The notes: a model not told the origin generated them from the letters alone. A DNA stretch of 64,000 nt from Echinometra lucunter (GCA_029962745.1 CM057165.1:7650978-7714977), one strand, 5' to 3'. Numbered from the stretch's first letter, positions 62,601 to 64,000 are shown. Translations and numbers: made by a program.

Positions 62601-64000
62601 CTTTTTCCGCGTTTTTTTTTTCTCACGGATGTTGTCCACCCTTCAATGGAAGTGACCCCCCCGGAGGACATATAAACTGAATCCTAGGTGACTGCCTGGT
62701 GATAAGCTCCATAAAGGCCATTGTACGTCCGACCCCCTATATGTGGAACTTTCCTGAAATGATTCGTCTCAGCTTTGTAGTTCATATGAAAATATGAAAC
62801 GCTCTCAAATTATCATGGCTTGAGTAGTTCACGAAGTGAAATAAAAATGGAGAAAAATGGGGGTCGGACGTACAAAAAGGTTAATCATTTTATGGAACTG
62901 CCCAGAATTAACATCGTATCTGAGATGGCCTTTGATGGGTGACCTGGTTCTATTAGACACACTAATAGTCATCTACAGTCTTACACAGGATACCATCACC
63001 AAGATCAGCTTTCCAAAGTGGTCACACATGACATGAATATTGCTTTCCTGAGGTTTGTGGCCCTTGGTCTCATTTGACTGATAATGATAACTATACATTT
63101 GTCAAGCGCTGTCTATGTGGAAAATGAATAGGAAGAGGTTATGGTAGATCCGACTTCACAGATTATGCTATTGCGCCACCCGCACCGATTTTATTGTCCA
63201 GGTACATGTAAATTCCACCGATCTTTTTTTTCTTCCAGCACATACCTCACCGATAATATCTTAAAAGACAGTCATTTTGCTCCTGCGATTTGACCTCATT
63301 CAGAAGAAATCATGTGGGCAGTGGTCATTTTGCTTGACTGATGGAAGCCCTCTGATTTTATTGGGGTTGTTATAGGTACCTTACATACATGTATGCATAC
63401 ATTATGATCGGTCATATGACACCAAGGCCCAGTTGAGATATCTTCCTTTGCAAATACGTGCACTATTAAAATGTAGGTCAAAGCAAATGTTTTTATTTGT
63501 TTTTATCAAATCCATAAATATGCCATACCTATATCCCACCGCTGCCACCATATTGTGTTGTTCTTGTAGACACTTCACTACAACAACACTGCAACATAAA
63601 AGTTGGTAAGGGACAAAGGCTTGTTCACACAGGTAGTGTAAAATGACAACAGGAACTGCTGTGATACAGTATGTATAGCCCAGTACATTGAAAAAACAAA
63701 TTACCAAAAAAGCAAGCCTTAAAGAAGGATTTAATTCAGTGGGTATTGCGAGGTGTTTTGTTGTTGTTGTTTTTAGTCGTAGAACCAGAGTAATGCATTG
63801 CATACATACAATAGATGCTTGCATGCAGTCATAATATAGTGTAATACTAAAACACAATGGGGCACTTTCAGGATTTTTTTATACTCCATTAATTTTGTAA
63901 TGTGTCCGCATTCTTCCAGGCAGTTTAATGCGGATGTTGATTTCCCTGATATCGCCTGTCTACTGGACCAGTGCCTACGAGCGGGATAACACAGCCAATG
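3794..64000 (+). CDS. HMCN1: Hemicentin (HMCN family), partial, 53 exons
   Basis: This is the overall gene span; individual exons follow. Hemicentins are very long secreted matrix proteins that form tracks between tissues, anchor basement membranes to each other and act in cell adhesion and cytokinesis. The order seen is a post-VWA region, 34 Ig I-set domains, six TSP1 repeats and the start of a G2F domain, which is the diagnostic hemicentin architecture. All 53 exons join in one open frame of about 11,290 nt, entering in phase 0 and using GT-AG junctions. The symbol is given by family: invertebrates usually carry a pro-orthologue of vertebrate HMCN1 and HMCN2, so the number is nominal. The VWA exons and the EGF/fibulin C-terminus lie outside the window. 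Human HMCN1 has 44 Ig domains, so this array is shorter unless exons were missed; large introns were checked for missed Ig exons and none was seen. Confidence 0.95.
4108..4153 (+). repeat. (TGA)n microsatellite
   Basis: About 14 near-perfect TGA units in the intron after the first exon. The open frame that runs through it, encoding poly-Met, is an artefact. Confidence 0.9.
4360..4611 (+). CDS. HMCN1: Hemicentin exon: post-VWA beta-rich region, part 1
   Basis: Phase 1 to phase 1, 252 bp. Encodes [19 protein letters not shown] through [19 protein letters not shown] to FHRPIRG. It matches the human HMCN1 stretch containing VRITGLSTIDFRAGFSRKP. Its role in the protein is not defined beyond linking VWA to the Ig array. 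The following 404-bp intron holds nothing recognisable. Confidence 0.93.
5016..5273 (+). CDS. HMCN1: Hemicentin exon: post-VWA region, part 2
   Basis: Phase 1 to phase 1, 258 bp. Encodes [20 protein letters not shown] through [20 protein letters not shown] to SSLIPG, matching human FFLKVTGYDKDDYLFQRVSS. It ends just before Ig1. The next intron (905 bp) shows no recognisable feature. Confidence 0.93.
6179..6323 (+). CDS. HMCN1: Hemicentin exon: Ig domain 1, first half
   Basis: Begins [16 protein letters not shown], matching human Ig1 (DAPKVTMPEKTPGYYL). Contains the first core Cys in LTCEVES and the core Trp in VRWMRRG. Enters in phase 1 and ends in phase 2 at AG|gtaaga. The 970-bp intron that splits the domain carries a TG/ATG-rich direct duplication at about 6966-7050. 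Confidence 0.9.
6966..7050 (+). repeat. TG-rich tandem duplication
   Basis: A (TG)n-rich segment ending in ATCATGTATAGTA occurs twice in a row (about 6966-7000 and 7008-7043) within the Ig1 intron. Confidence 0.7.
7294..7415 (+). CDS. HMCN1: Hemicentin exon: Ig domain 1, second half
   Basis: Phase 2 to phase 1, 122 bp. Encodes [20 protein letters not shown] with the second core Cys in the YSC motif, then SETYLDIT. Together with 6179-6323 it completes Ig1. Confidence 0.9.
7563..7974. mobile_element. Possible small inverted-repeat element
   Basis: TGGTGGTCGG near 7563 is mirrored by CCGACCACCA ending near 7974. The enclosed 410 bp is more GC-rich than the flanks and carries overlapping open frames with no recognised domain. 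The terminal match is only about 10 bp and I found no target duplication, so this is tentative. Confidence 0.4.
8871..9007. mobile_element. Foldback (MITE-like) element
   Basis: TATTGGATGGC at 8871 is mirrored by GCCATCCAATA ending at 9007. Internal segments (GAATATTCCACGAATTAGGGC and its mirror, about 8901-8985) also pair, so most of the 137 bp can form a hairpin. Confidence 0.75.
9179..9216 (+). repeat. 19-bp tandem duplication
   Basis: CGCATTGTAATCCTTATTG is present twice with no gap inside the intron between Ig1 and Ig2. Confidence 0.9.
9422..9570 (+). CDS. HMCN1: Hemicentin exon: Ig domain 2, first half
   Basis: Starts [20 protein letters not shown], matching human HMCN1 Ig2 (EPPPVIQVPNNVTVTPGERA). 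It has the first core Cys in MSCLIS and Trp in NITWDKP. Enters in phase 1 and ends in phase 0 at AGA|gtaagt. The partner exon is 4.46 kb downstream because the intron between them is expanded by transposons. Confidence 0.9.
9642..9730 (+). repeat. GA-rich low-complexity tract
   Basis: Polypurine (GA)n with interruptions, just downstream of the Ig2 first-half exon. Confidence 0.85.
11506..12615 (+). repeat. TGACCT-rich tandem repeat, interrupted by an insertion
   Basis: Units share TGACCTTTGACCTTGAG, TCCCTCCCATATGCATACAT, GAAGTTGATC and TTATTGCAAGAA. One stretch lies at 11506-11701 and the rest at 12360-12615, split by the element at 11702-12359. The spaced TGACCT motifs read AGGTCA on the other strand. 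Confidence 0.75.
11702..12359. mobile_element. Nested inverted-repeat element with 32-bp perfect ends
   Basis: The first 32 bases (AAATTCGTCCCTGTTTTCAC and on to 11733) are the exact reverse complement of the last 32 (12328-12359). The subterminal motif TTTTCACGAAGTGACGG recurs inside at about 11973 and 12093 and inverted at about 12150, giving five copies in 658 bp. No transposase frame is seen. It interrupts the tandem repeat at 11506-12615. Confidence 0.82.
12605..12842. repeat. ATATTCAT palindromic repeat modules
   Basis: GTGCTCATAAATATTCATAT and its mirror (GAATATTTATGAGC) occur around 12606-12657, and related modules at 12756-12842, forming short hairpins in the 3' half of the hAT-like element. 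Confidence 0.65.
13870..13925 (+). pseudogene. Relic partial duplicate of the Ig2 second-half exon
   Basis: After a good acceptor (CCTCCTCAG, 13869) comes coding-like sequence ATGCCAGATGGATCCCTTGT that parallels ATGCCAAATGGATCTCTGGT of the true exon 160 bp downstream (14030). Translated in the same phase it gives [15 protein letters not shown] against [15 protein letters not shown]. Similarity stops before the second core Cys and there is no donor, so it cannot encode an Ig half. Confidence 0.7.
14030..14156 (+). CDS. HMCN1: Hemicentin exon: Ig domain 2, second half
   Basis: Phase 0 to phase 1, 127 bp. Encodes [20 protein letters not shown], then the YRC motif with the second core Cys, ending VFLYVQ. 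The acceptor is TATCCTACAG. The following 591-bp intron shows nothing recognisable. Confidence 0.9.
14748..15014 (+). CDS. HMCN1: Hemicentin exon: Ig domain 3
   Basis: Phase 1 to phase 1. Starts [20 protein letters not shown]; cysteines in LRCSADG and YTCVAS, Trp in IRWLKDG. Corresponds in position to human HMCN1 Ig3 (EPPKVTVMPKNQSF). Followed by a 390-bp intron without features. Confidence 0.92.
15405..15674 (+). CDS. HMCN1: Hemicentin exon: Ig domain 4
   Basis: Phase 1 to phase 1. Starts [18 protein letters not shown]; cysteines in LSCPTTG and YTCKAV, Trp in ITWYKGD. The donor is placed at GGAT|gtgagt (15675), which joins to the next exon as GSSPII, matching GSPPVF at the human Ig4/Ig5 border. 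The exon is notably GC-rich compared with the flanking introns. Confidence 0.92.
17101..17246 (-). mobile_element. GGGCCCCGTTTCAT-family inverted-repeat element, copy 1
   Basis: Starts GGGCCCCGTTTCATAAAACT and ends TTTTATGAAACAGGGC. Internal sequence with TGATTGGCTGAGAGCAAAT is the reverse complement of copies at 33921 and 41511. About 146 bp, no coding capacity. Confidence 0.8.
17965..17996 (+). repeat. (TC)n microsatellite
   Basis: Uninterrupted TC dinucleotides in the Ig4-Ig5 intron. Confidence 0.95.
18892..19066 (+). repeat. Diverged 87-bp tandem duplication
   Basis: GTTGCAATCAACCTTCAGTG at 18892 recurs as GTTGCAATCAACCTGCAGTG at 18979. Both units continue with TTATG, a T-rich run and AAAGAGCA. 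Confidence 0.75.
19572..20132. mobile_element. Long foldback element flanked by TTAA (piggyBac-like MITE)
   Basis: The element (19576-20128) is bounded on both sides by TTAA (19572-19575, 20129-20132), the duplication made by piggyBac transposases. Its two halves are near-identical inverted copies of about 250 bp: for example GCTCTCCATTCACTTTGTAC on the left is mirrored by GTACAAAGTGAATGGAGAGC on the right. The ends read AAGTCCACCCC and its mirror GGATGGACTTGGCC. It has no transposase. The 136-residue minus-strand frame across it is a by-product. Confidence 0.8.
20235..20622. mobile_element. Inverted-repeat element with TA-flanked ends
   Basis: TACCCTGTTTACACAGTGAC at 20235 is mirrored by GTCACTGTGTAAACACGGTA ending at 20622, about 27 bp in all with two mismatches. 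Both ends abut TA. The 388-bp interior is GC-richer than its surroundings and has no recognised protein. Confidence 0.75.
20651..20818. mobile_element. 168-bp foldback element
   Basis: GGGGTGTTTCATAAAGCTGT at 20651 is mirrored by ACAGCTTTATGAAACACCCC ending at 20818. The arms remain paired for about 65 bp through TACGAACAACTTTACG and GGTGATACCTTCTTG. Confidence 0.85.
21846..21879 (+). repeat. (CT)n microsatellite
   Basis: CT dinucleotides with one CCC interruption. Confidence 0.95.
22260..23720 (+). repeat. Diverged, irregular intronic repeat array
   Basis: Recurring blocks include CTGTCTGxxTGGAGACTGTGACA, CATCCTTCCT-TTGCTC, AAGATCCTGTTC, GAGCCATGTTCACA and AACTTAGTCTTA at about 22380, 22560, 22880, 23210, 23460 and 23690. 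Spacing is irregular (roughly 150-400 bp). No similarity to the Ig exons or to a family I recognise. Confidence 0.65.
23867..24049 (+). CDS. HMCN1: Hemicentin exon: Ig domain 5, first part
   Basis: Phase 1 to phase 1, 183 bp. Begins [20 protein letters not shown]; first core Cys in VTCMAMG, Trp in VTWRKVG, ending EEGNLFIRG. Joins the exon at 25688 to complete the domain. Position corresponds to human Ig5 (SPPVFIQEPADVSMEIG). Confidence 0.9.
24050..25687 (+). other. HMCN1: Intron within Ig5 (1.64 kb)
   Basis: No exon or recognisable transposon seen. Small open frames at 24966-25408 overlap in different frames and look random. Confidence 0.7.
25688..25783 (+). CDS. HMCN1: Hemicentin exon: Ig domain 5, second part
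   Basis: Phase 1 to phase 1, 96 bp, one of the smallest exons. Encodes [20 protein letters not shown] with the second core Cys, ending LRITNL. The acceptor is TTCCACCAG and the donor A|gtaagt. The next intron (884 bp) shows nothing recognised except a short sequence at 26565-26645 related to 34261-34370. Confidence 0.88.
   Translation, partial: TFKLKIVGHTSVLLTMSMDPLKLLLNFESQI
26668..26946 (+). CDS. HMCN1: Hemicentin exon: Ig domain 6
   Basis: Phase 1 to phase 1, 279 bp. Starts [20 protein letters not shown]; cysteines in VRCNVIAG and YTCVAE, Trp in VTWYHFN. An NxT site (GNDT) lies near the end. The next intron (519 bp) has GAT repeats at 27003-27040. Confidence 0.93.
27003..27040 (+). repeat. 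(GAT)n microsatellite
   Basis: Two interrupted ATG/GAT runs in the Ig6-Ig7 intron. Confidence 0.85.
27466..27723 (+). CDS. HMCN1: Hemicentin exon: Ig domain 7
   Basis: Phase 1 to phase 1, 258 bp, among the shortest single-exon Ig domains here. Starts [20 protein letters not shown]; cysteines in LLCPAEG and YICRVT, Trp in IEWIKNG. Confidence 0.93.
27962..28239 (+). repeat. Diverged tandem duplication in the Ig7-Ig8 intron
   Basis: TAAAAGATAATCTTAAAAAA, ATGCCAGCACACAGAACAC and AGAAATGTTTATTT (27962-28091) recur in the same order as TTAAAGATAATCTGAATAAA, ATGCCAGTAAACAGAACAC and AGAAATGTTTATTT (28132-28239). Confidence 0.75.
28262..28540 (+). CDS. HMCN1: Hemicentin exon: Ig domain 8
   Basis: Phase 1 to phase 1, 279 bp. 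Starts [20 protein letters not shown]; cysteines in LPCDVRG and YRCVAS, Trp in ITWYKDN, then GNVTRDV. The next intron (708 bp) has no recognised feature. Confidence 0.93.
29249..29521 (+). CDS. HMCN1: Hemicentin exon: Ig domain 9
   Basis: Phase 1 to phase 1, 273 bp. Starts [20 protein letters not shown]; cysteines in LSCEAYG and YTCLVT, Trp in VVWQKDG. The donor runs straight into a purine tract. Confidence 0.93.
29525..29768 (+). repeat. GA-rich polypurine tract
   Basis: About 240 bp of GAGAGA/GGAGA sequence immediately after the Ig9 donor. Open frames on both strands (poly-RE, poly-S/L) are artefacts of composition. Confidence 0.9.
30067..30342 (+). CDS. HMCN1: Hemicentin exon: Ig domain 10
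   Basis: Phase 1 to phase 1, 276 bp. Starts [20 protein letters not shown]; cysteines in LHCPATG and YKCEVT, Trp in ITWSKDG. Confidence 0.93.
30586..30712 (+). pseudogene. Relic partial copy 1 of the Ig11 exon
   Basis: Follows the acceptor CACTCCAG (30585). [15 protein letters not shown] matches the start of Ig11 ([15 protein letters not shown]). One extra base relative to the intact exon, in the CTCTCTCCCC region, shifts the frame and leads to TGA at about 30660. Similarity ends after ACCTGGTACAA, and there is no second Cys or donor. Confidence 0.82.
30769..30903 (+). pseudogene. Relic partial copy 2 of the Ig11 exon
   Basis: Follows the acceptor TACTCCAG (30768). The frame is open for about 44 codons and closely matches Ig11 ([20 protein letters not shown]), but the first core Cys is Arg (CGT for TGT, in LPREVTG). 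Sequence diverges after TGGTACA and hits TGA at 30900. Lies 183 bp after copy 1 and 177 bp before the intact exon. Confidence 0.85.
30946..31215 (+). CDS. HMCN1: Hemicentin exon: Ig domain 11
   Basis: Phase 1 to phase 1, 270 bp. The intact member of three tandem copies. Starts [20 protein letters not shown]; cysteines in LPCEVTG and YQCVAS, Trp in VTWYKSG; ends [13 protein letters not shown] chose this acceptor (30945) because the two upstream ones lead to truncated copies. Confidence 0.92.
31786..31880 (+). pseudogene. Relic partial copy of the Ig12 first-half exon
   Basis: After the acceptor TAACCCAG, the frame [20 protein letters not shown] parallels the intact exon 167 bp downstream. It keeps the first core Cys (LECRA) but reads TAG where the intact copy has GAT. 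The core Trp codon region is lost. Intron sequence upstream of both acceptors (TTAACTTxATTTCATGAAAT) is duplicated too. Confidence 0.85.
31953..32100 (+). CDS. HMCN1: Hemicentin exon: Ig domain 12, first half
   Basis: Phase 1 to phase 2, 148 bp. Starts [20 protein letters not shown]; first Cys in LECRADG, Trp in ITWYKDG, ends YNDPR. The donor is AAG|gtttgc, a weaker site than most, but it gives the right phase to join 33131. Confidence 0.88.
32213..32650 (+). repeat. Long (CTA/CTG) trinucleotide repeat
   Basis: About 438 bp of mixed CTACTG, CTGCTG and pure CTACTA units inside the Ig12 intron. Runs of poly-Leu (+) and poly-Ser (-) open frames are artefacts. It ends in about 70 bp of pure CTA. 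Confidence 0.95.
33131..33258 (+). CDS. HMCN1: Hemicentin exon: Ig domain 12, second half
   Basis: Phase 2 to phase 1, 128 bp. Encodes [20 protein letters not shown] followed by EYACYVS with the second core Cys, ending VTLTVN. The next intron (473 bp) is featureless. Confidence 0.9.
33732..33876 (+). CDS. HMCN1: Hemicentin exon: Ig domain 13, first half
   Basis: Phase 1 to phase 2, 145 bp. Starts [20 protein letters not shown]; Cys in LQCLAAG, Trp in VTWLKNG. The donor is AG|gtaggt. Confidence 0.9.
33921..34068 (+). mobile_element. GGGCCCCGTTTCAT-family element, copy 2
   Basis: Degenerate left end GAGCCTCATTTCATAAAACT; right end TTTTATGAAACAGGGGCC. The interior matches copy 3 (AACTGCC, ATTTGCTCTCAGCCAGTCAG, TTCAGTAGCTT). 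Inserted in the Ig13 intron. Confidence 0.78.
34617..34744 (+). CDS. HMCN1: Hemicentin exon: Ig domain 13, second half
   Basis: Phase 2 to phase 1, 128 bp. Encodes [20 protein letters not shown], then [11 protein letters not shown] with the second Cys, ending MELTVYG. Confidence 0.9.
34901..35735 (+). pseudogene. Three possible EGF-like exon relics
   Basis: Three related segments translate to EGF-like cores: [10 protein letters not shown] (34900-34929, after TTTTAG), LCQNGGTCT (35563-35589) and [15 protein letters not shown] (35694-35739, after CACTCCAG). The first two segments share about 100 bp of sequence including the downstream TTAGACAGATTT/TTGGACAAATTT part and AGGTCATGCC. Stops follow shortly in each (TGA, TAA, TGA), so none encodes a full domain. 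They may be relics of duplicated EGF exons, or a repeat with a chance motif. Confidence 0.4.
36019..36291 (+). CDS. HMCN1: Hemicentin exon: Ig domain 14
   Basis: Phase 1 to phase 1, 273 bp. Starts [20 protein letters not shown]; cysteines in LPCEVDS and YTCIAT, Trp in ITWLKDG, then [12 protein letters not shown]. The donor is G|gtttgc. The next intron (430 bp) is featureless. Confidence 0.93.
36722..36997 (+). CDS. HMCN1: Hemicentin exon: Ig domain 15
   Basis: Phase 1 to phase 1, 276 bp. Starts [20 protein letters not shown]; cysteines in LPCDSIG and YYCLVV, Trp in MTMWDKG. The next intron (529 bp) is featureless. Confidence 0.93.
37527..37799 (+). CDS. HMCN1: Hemicentin exon: Ig domain 16
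   Basis: Phase 1 to phase 1, 273 bp. Starts [20 protein letters not shown]; cysteines in IPCQATG and YECRAQ, Trp in ISWFKDG. The next intron (414 bp) is featureless. Confidence 0.93.
38214..38510 (+). CDS. HMCN1: Hemicentin exon: Ig domain 17
   Basis: Phase 1 to phase 1, 297 bp, the longest single-Ig exon here. Starts [20 protein letters not shown]; cysteines in LECNVTD and YHCVAT, Trp in VTWYKNG. The extra length is in the C-D region ([18 protein letters not shown]) and the N-terminal strand. The next intron (542 bp) is featureless. Confidence 0.93.
39053..39328 (+). CDS. HMCN1: Hemicentin exon: Ig domain 18
   Basis: Phase 1 to phase 1, 276 bp. Starts [20 protein letters not shown]; cysteines in IHCQASG and FTCIAK, Trp in IIWMFGD, which lacks the usual KDG turn. 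The next intron (309 bp) is featureless. Confidence 0.92.
39638..39910 (+). CDS. HMCN1: Hemicentin exon: Ig domain 19
   Basis: Phase 1 to phase 1, 273 bp. Starts [20 protein letters not shown]; cysteines in LPCESAG and YRCVAV, Trp in ITWYKNG. The next intron (441 bp) is featureless. Confidence 0.93.
40352..40627 (+). CDS. HMCN1: Hemicentin exon: Ig domain 20
   Basis: Phase 1 to phase 1, 276 bp. Starts [20 protein letters not shown]; cysteines in IHCNISG and YTCEAT, Trp in YRWLKNN. The acceptor is GCTAAAG. Confidence 0.92.
40665..40940 (+). repeat. CT-rich polypyrimidine tract
   Basis: TTTCTCTCTCTTTCC-type sequence with diverged repeats (CCTCATTTTCTCATT twice, near 40741 and 40843) after Ig20. 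The long open frame reading through the donor is an artefact. Confidence 0.85.
41093..41377 (+). CDS. HMCN1: Hemicentin exon: Ig domain 21
   Basis: Phase 1 to phase 1, 285 bp. Starts [20 protein letters not shown]; cysteines in LQCMVTD and YYCTAT, Trp in IKWYKGN, ending NWTIDVQ. Confidence 0.93.
41511..41657 (+). mobile_element. GGGCCCCGTTTCAT-family element, copy 3
   Basis: The best-preserved copy: GGGCCCCGTTTCAT at 41511 is exactly mirrored by ATGAAACGGGGCCC ending at 41657. Orientation of the interior matches copy 2 and is opposite to copy 1. Confidence 0.85.
42113..42388 (+). CDS. HMCN1: Hemicentin exon: Ig domain 22
   Basis: Phase 1 to phase 1, 276 bp. Starts [20 protein letters not shown]; cysteines in LLCEAEG and YVCVAT, Trp in ITWERDN. 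The next intron (409 bp) is featureless. Confidence 0.93.
42798..43355 (+). CDS. HMCN1: Hemicentin exon: Ig domains 23 and 24 fused in one exon
   Basis: Phase 1 to phase 1, 558 bp, about twice the usual size. Ig23 starts [20 protein letters not shown] (cysteines in LRCQAAG and YSCIAN, Trp in ITWRKDD). It runs without an intron through [14 protein letters not shown] into Ig24 (cysteines in LPCPTTG and YICRAV, Trp in VAWFRDN), ending NVTVMG. Elsewhere in the gene every Ig border has an intron, so one was probably lost here. The next intron (462 bp) is featureless. Confidence 0.94.
43818..44099 (+). CDS. HMCN1: Hemicentin exon: Ig domain 25
   Basis: Phase 1 to phase 1, 282 bp. Starts [20 protein letters not shown]; cysteines in LYCQIDI and YTCIAT, Trp in IVWQKDG. 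The strand after the first Cys ([10 protein letters not shown]) replaces the usual G-x-P-x-P stretch. The next intron (422 bp) is featureless. Confidence 0.93.
44522..44809 (+). CDS. HMCN1: Hemicentin exon: Ig domain 26
   Basis: Phase 1 to phase 1, 288 bp. Starts [20 protein letters not shown]; cysteines in LSCHASG and FTCVAS, Trp in IRWYKDG. The next intron (337 bp) is featureless. Confidence 0.93.
45147..45428 (+). CDS. HMCN1: Hemicentin exon: Ig domain 27
   Basis: Phase 1 to phase 1, 282 bp. Starts [20 protein letters not shown]; cysteines in LRCPTVA and YQCVAT, Trp in IVWYKDG. The next intron (860 bp) shows nothing recognised. Confidence 0.93.
46289..46436 (+). CDS. HMCN1: Hemicentin exon: Ig domain 28, first half
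   Basis: Phase 1 to phase 2, 148 bp. Starts [20 protein letters not shown]; Cys in IDCESYG, Trp in VTWTKNN. The donor is AG|gtgaga. The 486-bp intron inside the domain is featureless. Confidence 0.9.
46923..47050 (+). CDS. HMCN1: Hemicentin exon: Ig domain 28, second half
   Basis: Phase 2 to phase 1, 128 bp. Encodes [20 protein letters not shown], then [10 protein letters not shown] with the second Cys, ending DLQVQ. The acceptor TTGATTAG has a poor pyrimidine tract, but the frame and homology require it. The next intron (602 bp) is featureless. Confidence 0.88.
47653..47922 (+). CDS. HMCN1: Hemicentin exon: Ig domain 29
   Basis: Phase 1 to phase 1, 270 bp. Starts [20 protein letters not shown]; cysteines in LFCDATG and YDCIAK, Trp in ILWQKDG. 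The next intron (344 bp) is featureless. Confidence 0.93.
48267..48539 (+). CDS. HMCN1: Hemicentin exon: Ig domain 30
   Basis: Phase 1 to phase 1, 273 bp. Starts [20 protein letters not shown]; cysteines in LECRVSG and YTCLAQ, Trp in IRWLFNG. The next intron (649 bp) has one short interspersed repeat copy at 48762-48810. Confidence 0.93.
49189..49385 (+). CDS. HMCN1: Hemicentin exon: Ig domain 31, first part
   Basis: Phase 1 to phase 0, 197 bp. Starts [20 protein letters not shown]; Cys in LTCPAGG, Trp in VSWRKDG; ends ELIIDRVQ at CAG|gtaaaa. Confidence 0.9.
49680..50037. mobile_element. Inverted-repeat element in the Ig31 intron
   Basis: CACCCTAAATCTTGCATTTC at about 49681 is mirrored by GAAATGCGAGATTTGTGTGG ending at 50037. 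About 26 bp of imperfect terminal inverted repeat, GC-richer interior, no recognised protein. Confidence 0.7.
50595..50676 (+). CDS. HMCN1: Hemicentin exon: Ig domain 31, second part
   Basis: Phase 0 to phase 1, 82 bp. Encodes [20 protein letters not shown] with the second Cys, ending YLTVQ. It is too short to stand out as an open frame but fits exactly in phase. The next intron (450 bp) has one short interspersed repeat copy at 51028-51101. Confidence 0.9.
51127..51261 (+). CDS. HMCN1: Hemicentin exon: Ig domain 32, first part
   Basis: Phase 1 to phase 1, 135 bp. Starts [20 protein letters not shown]; Cys in LICEAIG, Trp in ITWLVNG; ends EIIPS/N at A|gtaaga. The 385-bp intron is featureless. 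Confidence 0.9.
51647..51778 (+). CDS. HMCN1: Hemicentin exon: Ig domain 32, second part
   Basis: Phase 1 to phase 1, 132 bp. Encodes [20 protein letters not shown], then [11 protein letters not shown] with the second Cys, ending AVRVRG. The next intron (735 bp) is featureless apart from a short (TG)n at 52146-52157. Confidence 0.9.
52514..52701 (+). CDS. HMCN1: Hemicentin exon: Ig domain 33, first part
   Basis: Phase 1 to phase 0, 188 bp. Starts [20 protein letters not shown]; Cys in LNCAVEG, Trp in VTWLKDN; ends SLIIAPTA at GCT|gtaggt. Aligns with the penultimate Ig of human HMCN1 (ILNCEVKGDPTPTIQW). A transposon begins 13 bp into the intron. Confidence 0.9.
52706..52864. mobile_element. 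141-bp inverted-repeat element with 9-bp target duplication and TTAGGG repeats
   Basis: The element at 52715-52855 has 24-bp inverted ends (GGGGAGCACTGTATGAGC and on, mirrored at 52832-52855 with three mismatches), flanked by the direct repeat GTCTCTGTA (52706-52714, 52856-52864). The interior holds a short run of TTAGGG-type repeats (52797-52821). It sits immediately downstream of the Ig33 splice donor. Confidence 0.85.
53343..53424 (+). CDS. HMCN1: Hemicentin exon: Ig domain 33, second part
   Basis: Phase 0 to phase 1, 82 bp. Encodes [20 protein letters not shown] with the second Cys, ending LEIQS. Same size and phase as the second exon of Ig31, suggesting the two share an ancestral split site. 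Confidence 0.9.
53625..53835. mobile_element. 211-bp foldback element
   Basis: CCATCACTTGAAAGTTACAG at 53625 is mirrored by CTGTAACTTTCAATTGATGG ending at 53835; the arms continue through AAATAGCGAAT. A second hairpin (TCTATTCAATGAGGC / GCCTCGTTGAATAGA) lies in the centre. Confidence 0.82.
54163..54432 (+). CDS. HMCN1: Hemicentin exon: Ig domain 34 (last Ig)
   Basis: Phase 1 to phase 1, 270 bp. Starts [20 protein letters not shown]; cysteines in LDCVAQG and YMCLAE, Trp in MRWQKEG; ends VHLRVM. It joins the first TSP1 exon as VHGGWSEW, as in human HMCN1 (VHGGFSQW), confirming it is the last Ig domain. Confidence 0.93.
54433..56659 (+). other. HMCN1: Intron between the Ig array and TSP1 repeats (2.2 kb)
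   Basis: Strongly T-rich, with no exon, transposon or clear repeat recognised. Confidence 0.7.
56660..56830 (+). CDS. HMCN1: Hemicentin exon: TSP1 repeat 1
   Basis: Phase 1 to phase 1, 171 bp. [20 protein letters not shown] carries the WxxWxxW C-mannosylation motif and CxxTCG O-fucosylation motif. Six cysteines in all, ending CHMDSCP. The next intron (715 bp) is featureless. Confidence 0.95.
57546..57716 (+). CDS. HMCN1: Hemicentin exon: TSP1 repeat 2
   Basis: Phase 1 to phase 1, 171 bp. [20 protein letters not shown], then [17 protein letters not shown], ending CFTGECP. WxxW and CSVTCG intact. Confidence 0.95.
57724..58075 (+). repeat. GGT-repeat followed by GAA-repeat
   Basis: GGT/GAT repeats (57724-57835) pass directly into an imperfect GAA tract (57828-58075). 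The open frames on both strands (poly-Glu, poly-His, poly-Phe) are artefacts. Confidence 0.92.
58093..58272. repeat. Short inverted repeat
   Basis: CTTATCAAAAGTC near 58094 is mirrored by GACTTTTGATAAG ending near 58270; the 150 bp between is GC-rich. Could be a small transposon; no target duplication seen. Confidence 0.5.
58417..58587 (+). CDS. HMCN1: Hemicentin exon: TSP1 repeat 3
   Basis: Phase 1 to phase 1, 171 bp. [20 protein letters not shown], then [17 protein letters not shown], ending CNIRPCP, the last motif being identical in human repeat 2. The next intron (488 bp) is featureless. Confidence 0.95.
59076..59240 (+). CDS. HMCN1: Hemicentin exon: TSP1 repeat 4
   Basis: Phase 1 to phase 1, 165 bp, two codons shorter than the others. 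[20 protein letters not shown], then [17 protein letters not shown], ending CNTEQCP. The shortening is between the third and fourth cysteines. All six cysteines are present. Confidence 0.93.
59319..59333 (+). repeat. Poly-G run
   Basis: 15 consecutive G bases in the intron after TSP1 repeat 4. Confidence 0.95.
59887..60057 (+). CDS. HMCN1: Hemicentin exon: TSP1 repeat 5
   Basis: Phase 1 to phase 1, 171 bp. [20 protein letters not shown], then [17 protein letters not shown], ending CNQQPCQ. The O-fucosylation position of CxxS/TCG is Ile (ATA). Tryptophans and six cysteines are intact. The next intron (479 bp) is featureless. Confidence 0.94.
60537..60707 (+). CDS. HMCN1: Hemicentin exon: TSP1 repeat 6
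   Basis: Phase 1 to phase 1, 171 bp. [20 protein letters not shown], then [17 protein letters not shown], ending CHTPPCI. The last TSP1 before the G2F domain, as in human HMCN1, which also has six. Confidence 0.95.
   Translation: MTVNGHSGHLGVNAPRPAERATDARLASATTQLLPMVAGHVWDYLRLFKPVILLLA
61014..61272 (+). repeat. AAT/GAT-rich microsatellite tract
   Basis: Interrupted AATAATGAT units over about 260 bp. Poly-Ile and poly-Met open frames are artefacts. Confidence 0.92.
61437..61703. mobile_element. Inverted-repeat element
   Basis: TTAGGCGTTTTATCTTTACG at about 61438 is mirrored by CATAAAGATAAGACGCCTTAA ending at about 61703, with arms of roughly 38 bp through GTTGTGCGAAAGAACG. No recognised protein inside. 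Confidence 0.75.
61916..62059 (+). CDS. HMCN1: Hemicentin exon: G2F domain, first part
   Basis: Phase 1 to phase 1, 144 bp. [20 protein letters not shown], then [13 protein letters not shown], matching the start of the human HMCN1 G2F domain (RARGSVIGNINDVEF, RAKITNVPRSLG). G2F is the beta-barrel shared with nidogen that binds other matrix proteins. Confidence 0.93.
62131..62663. mobile_element. Inverted-repeat element with G-rich ends
   Basis: After CC-poly-G at 62131, ATCACTTCCATTGAAG and GTGGACAGCATCCGCGAGAA are mirrored near 62605-62663 (TCTCACGGATGTTGTCCAC, CTTCAATGGAAGTGA, poly-C-GG), about 50 bp of terminal repeat. No transposase. Confidence 0.8.
62721..62875. mobile_element. 155-bp inverted-repeat element
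   Basis: TTGTACGTCCGACCCCC at 62721 is exactly mirrored by GGGGGTCGGACGTACAA ending at 62875 (17 bp). Confidence 0.8.
63920..64000 (+). CDS. HMCN1: Hemicentin exon: G2F domain, second part (runs off the window)
   Basis: Enters in phase 1 after TTCTTCCAG. Encodes [20 protein letters not shown], matching human GSAMRKIVSILNPIYWTTAK. The frame is open to the window end, so the exon and the rest of the gene continue beyond 64000. Confidence 0.9.
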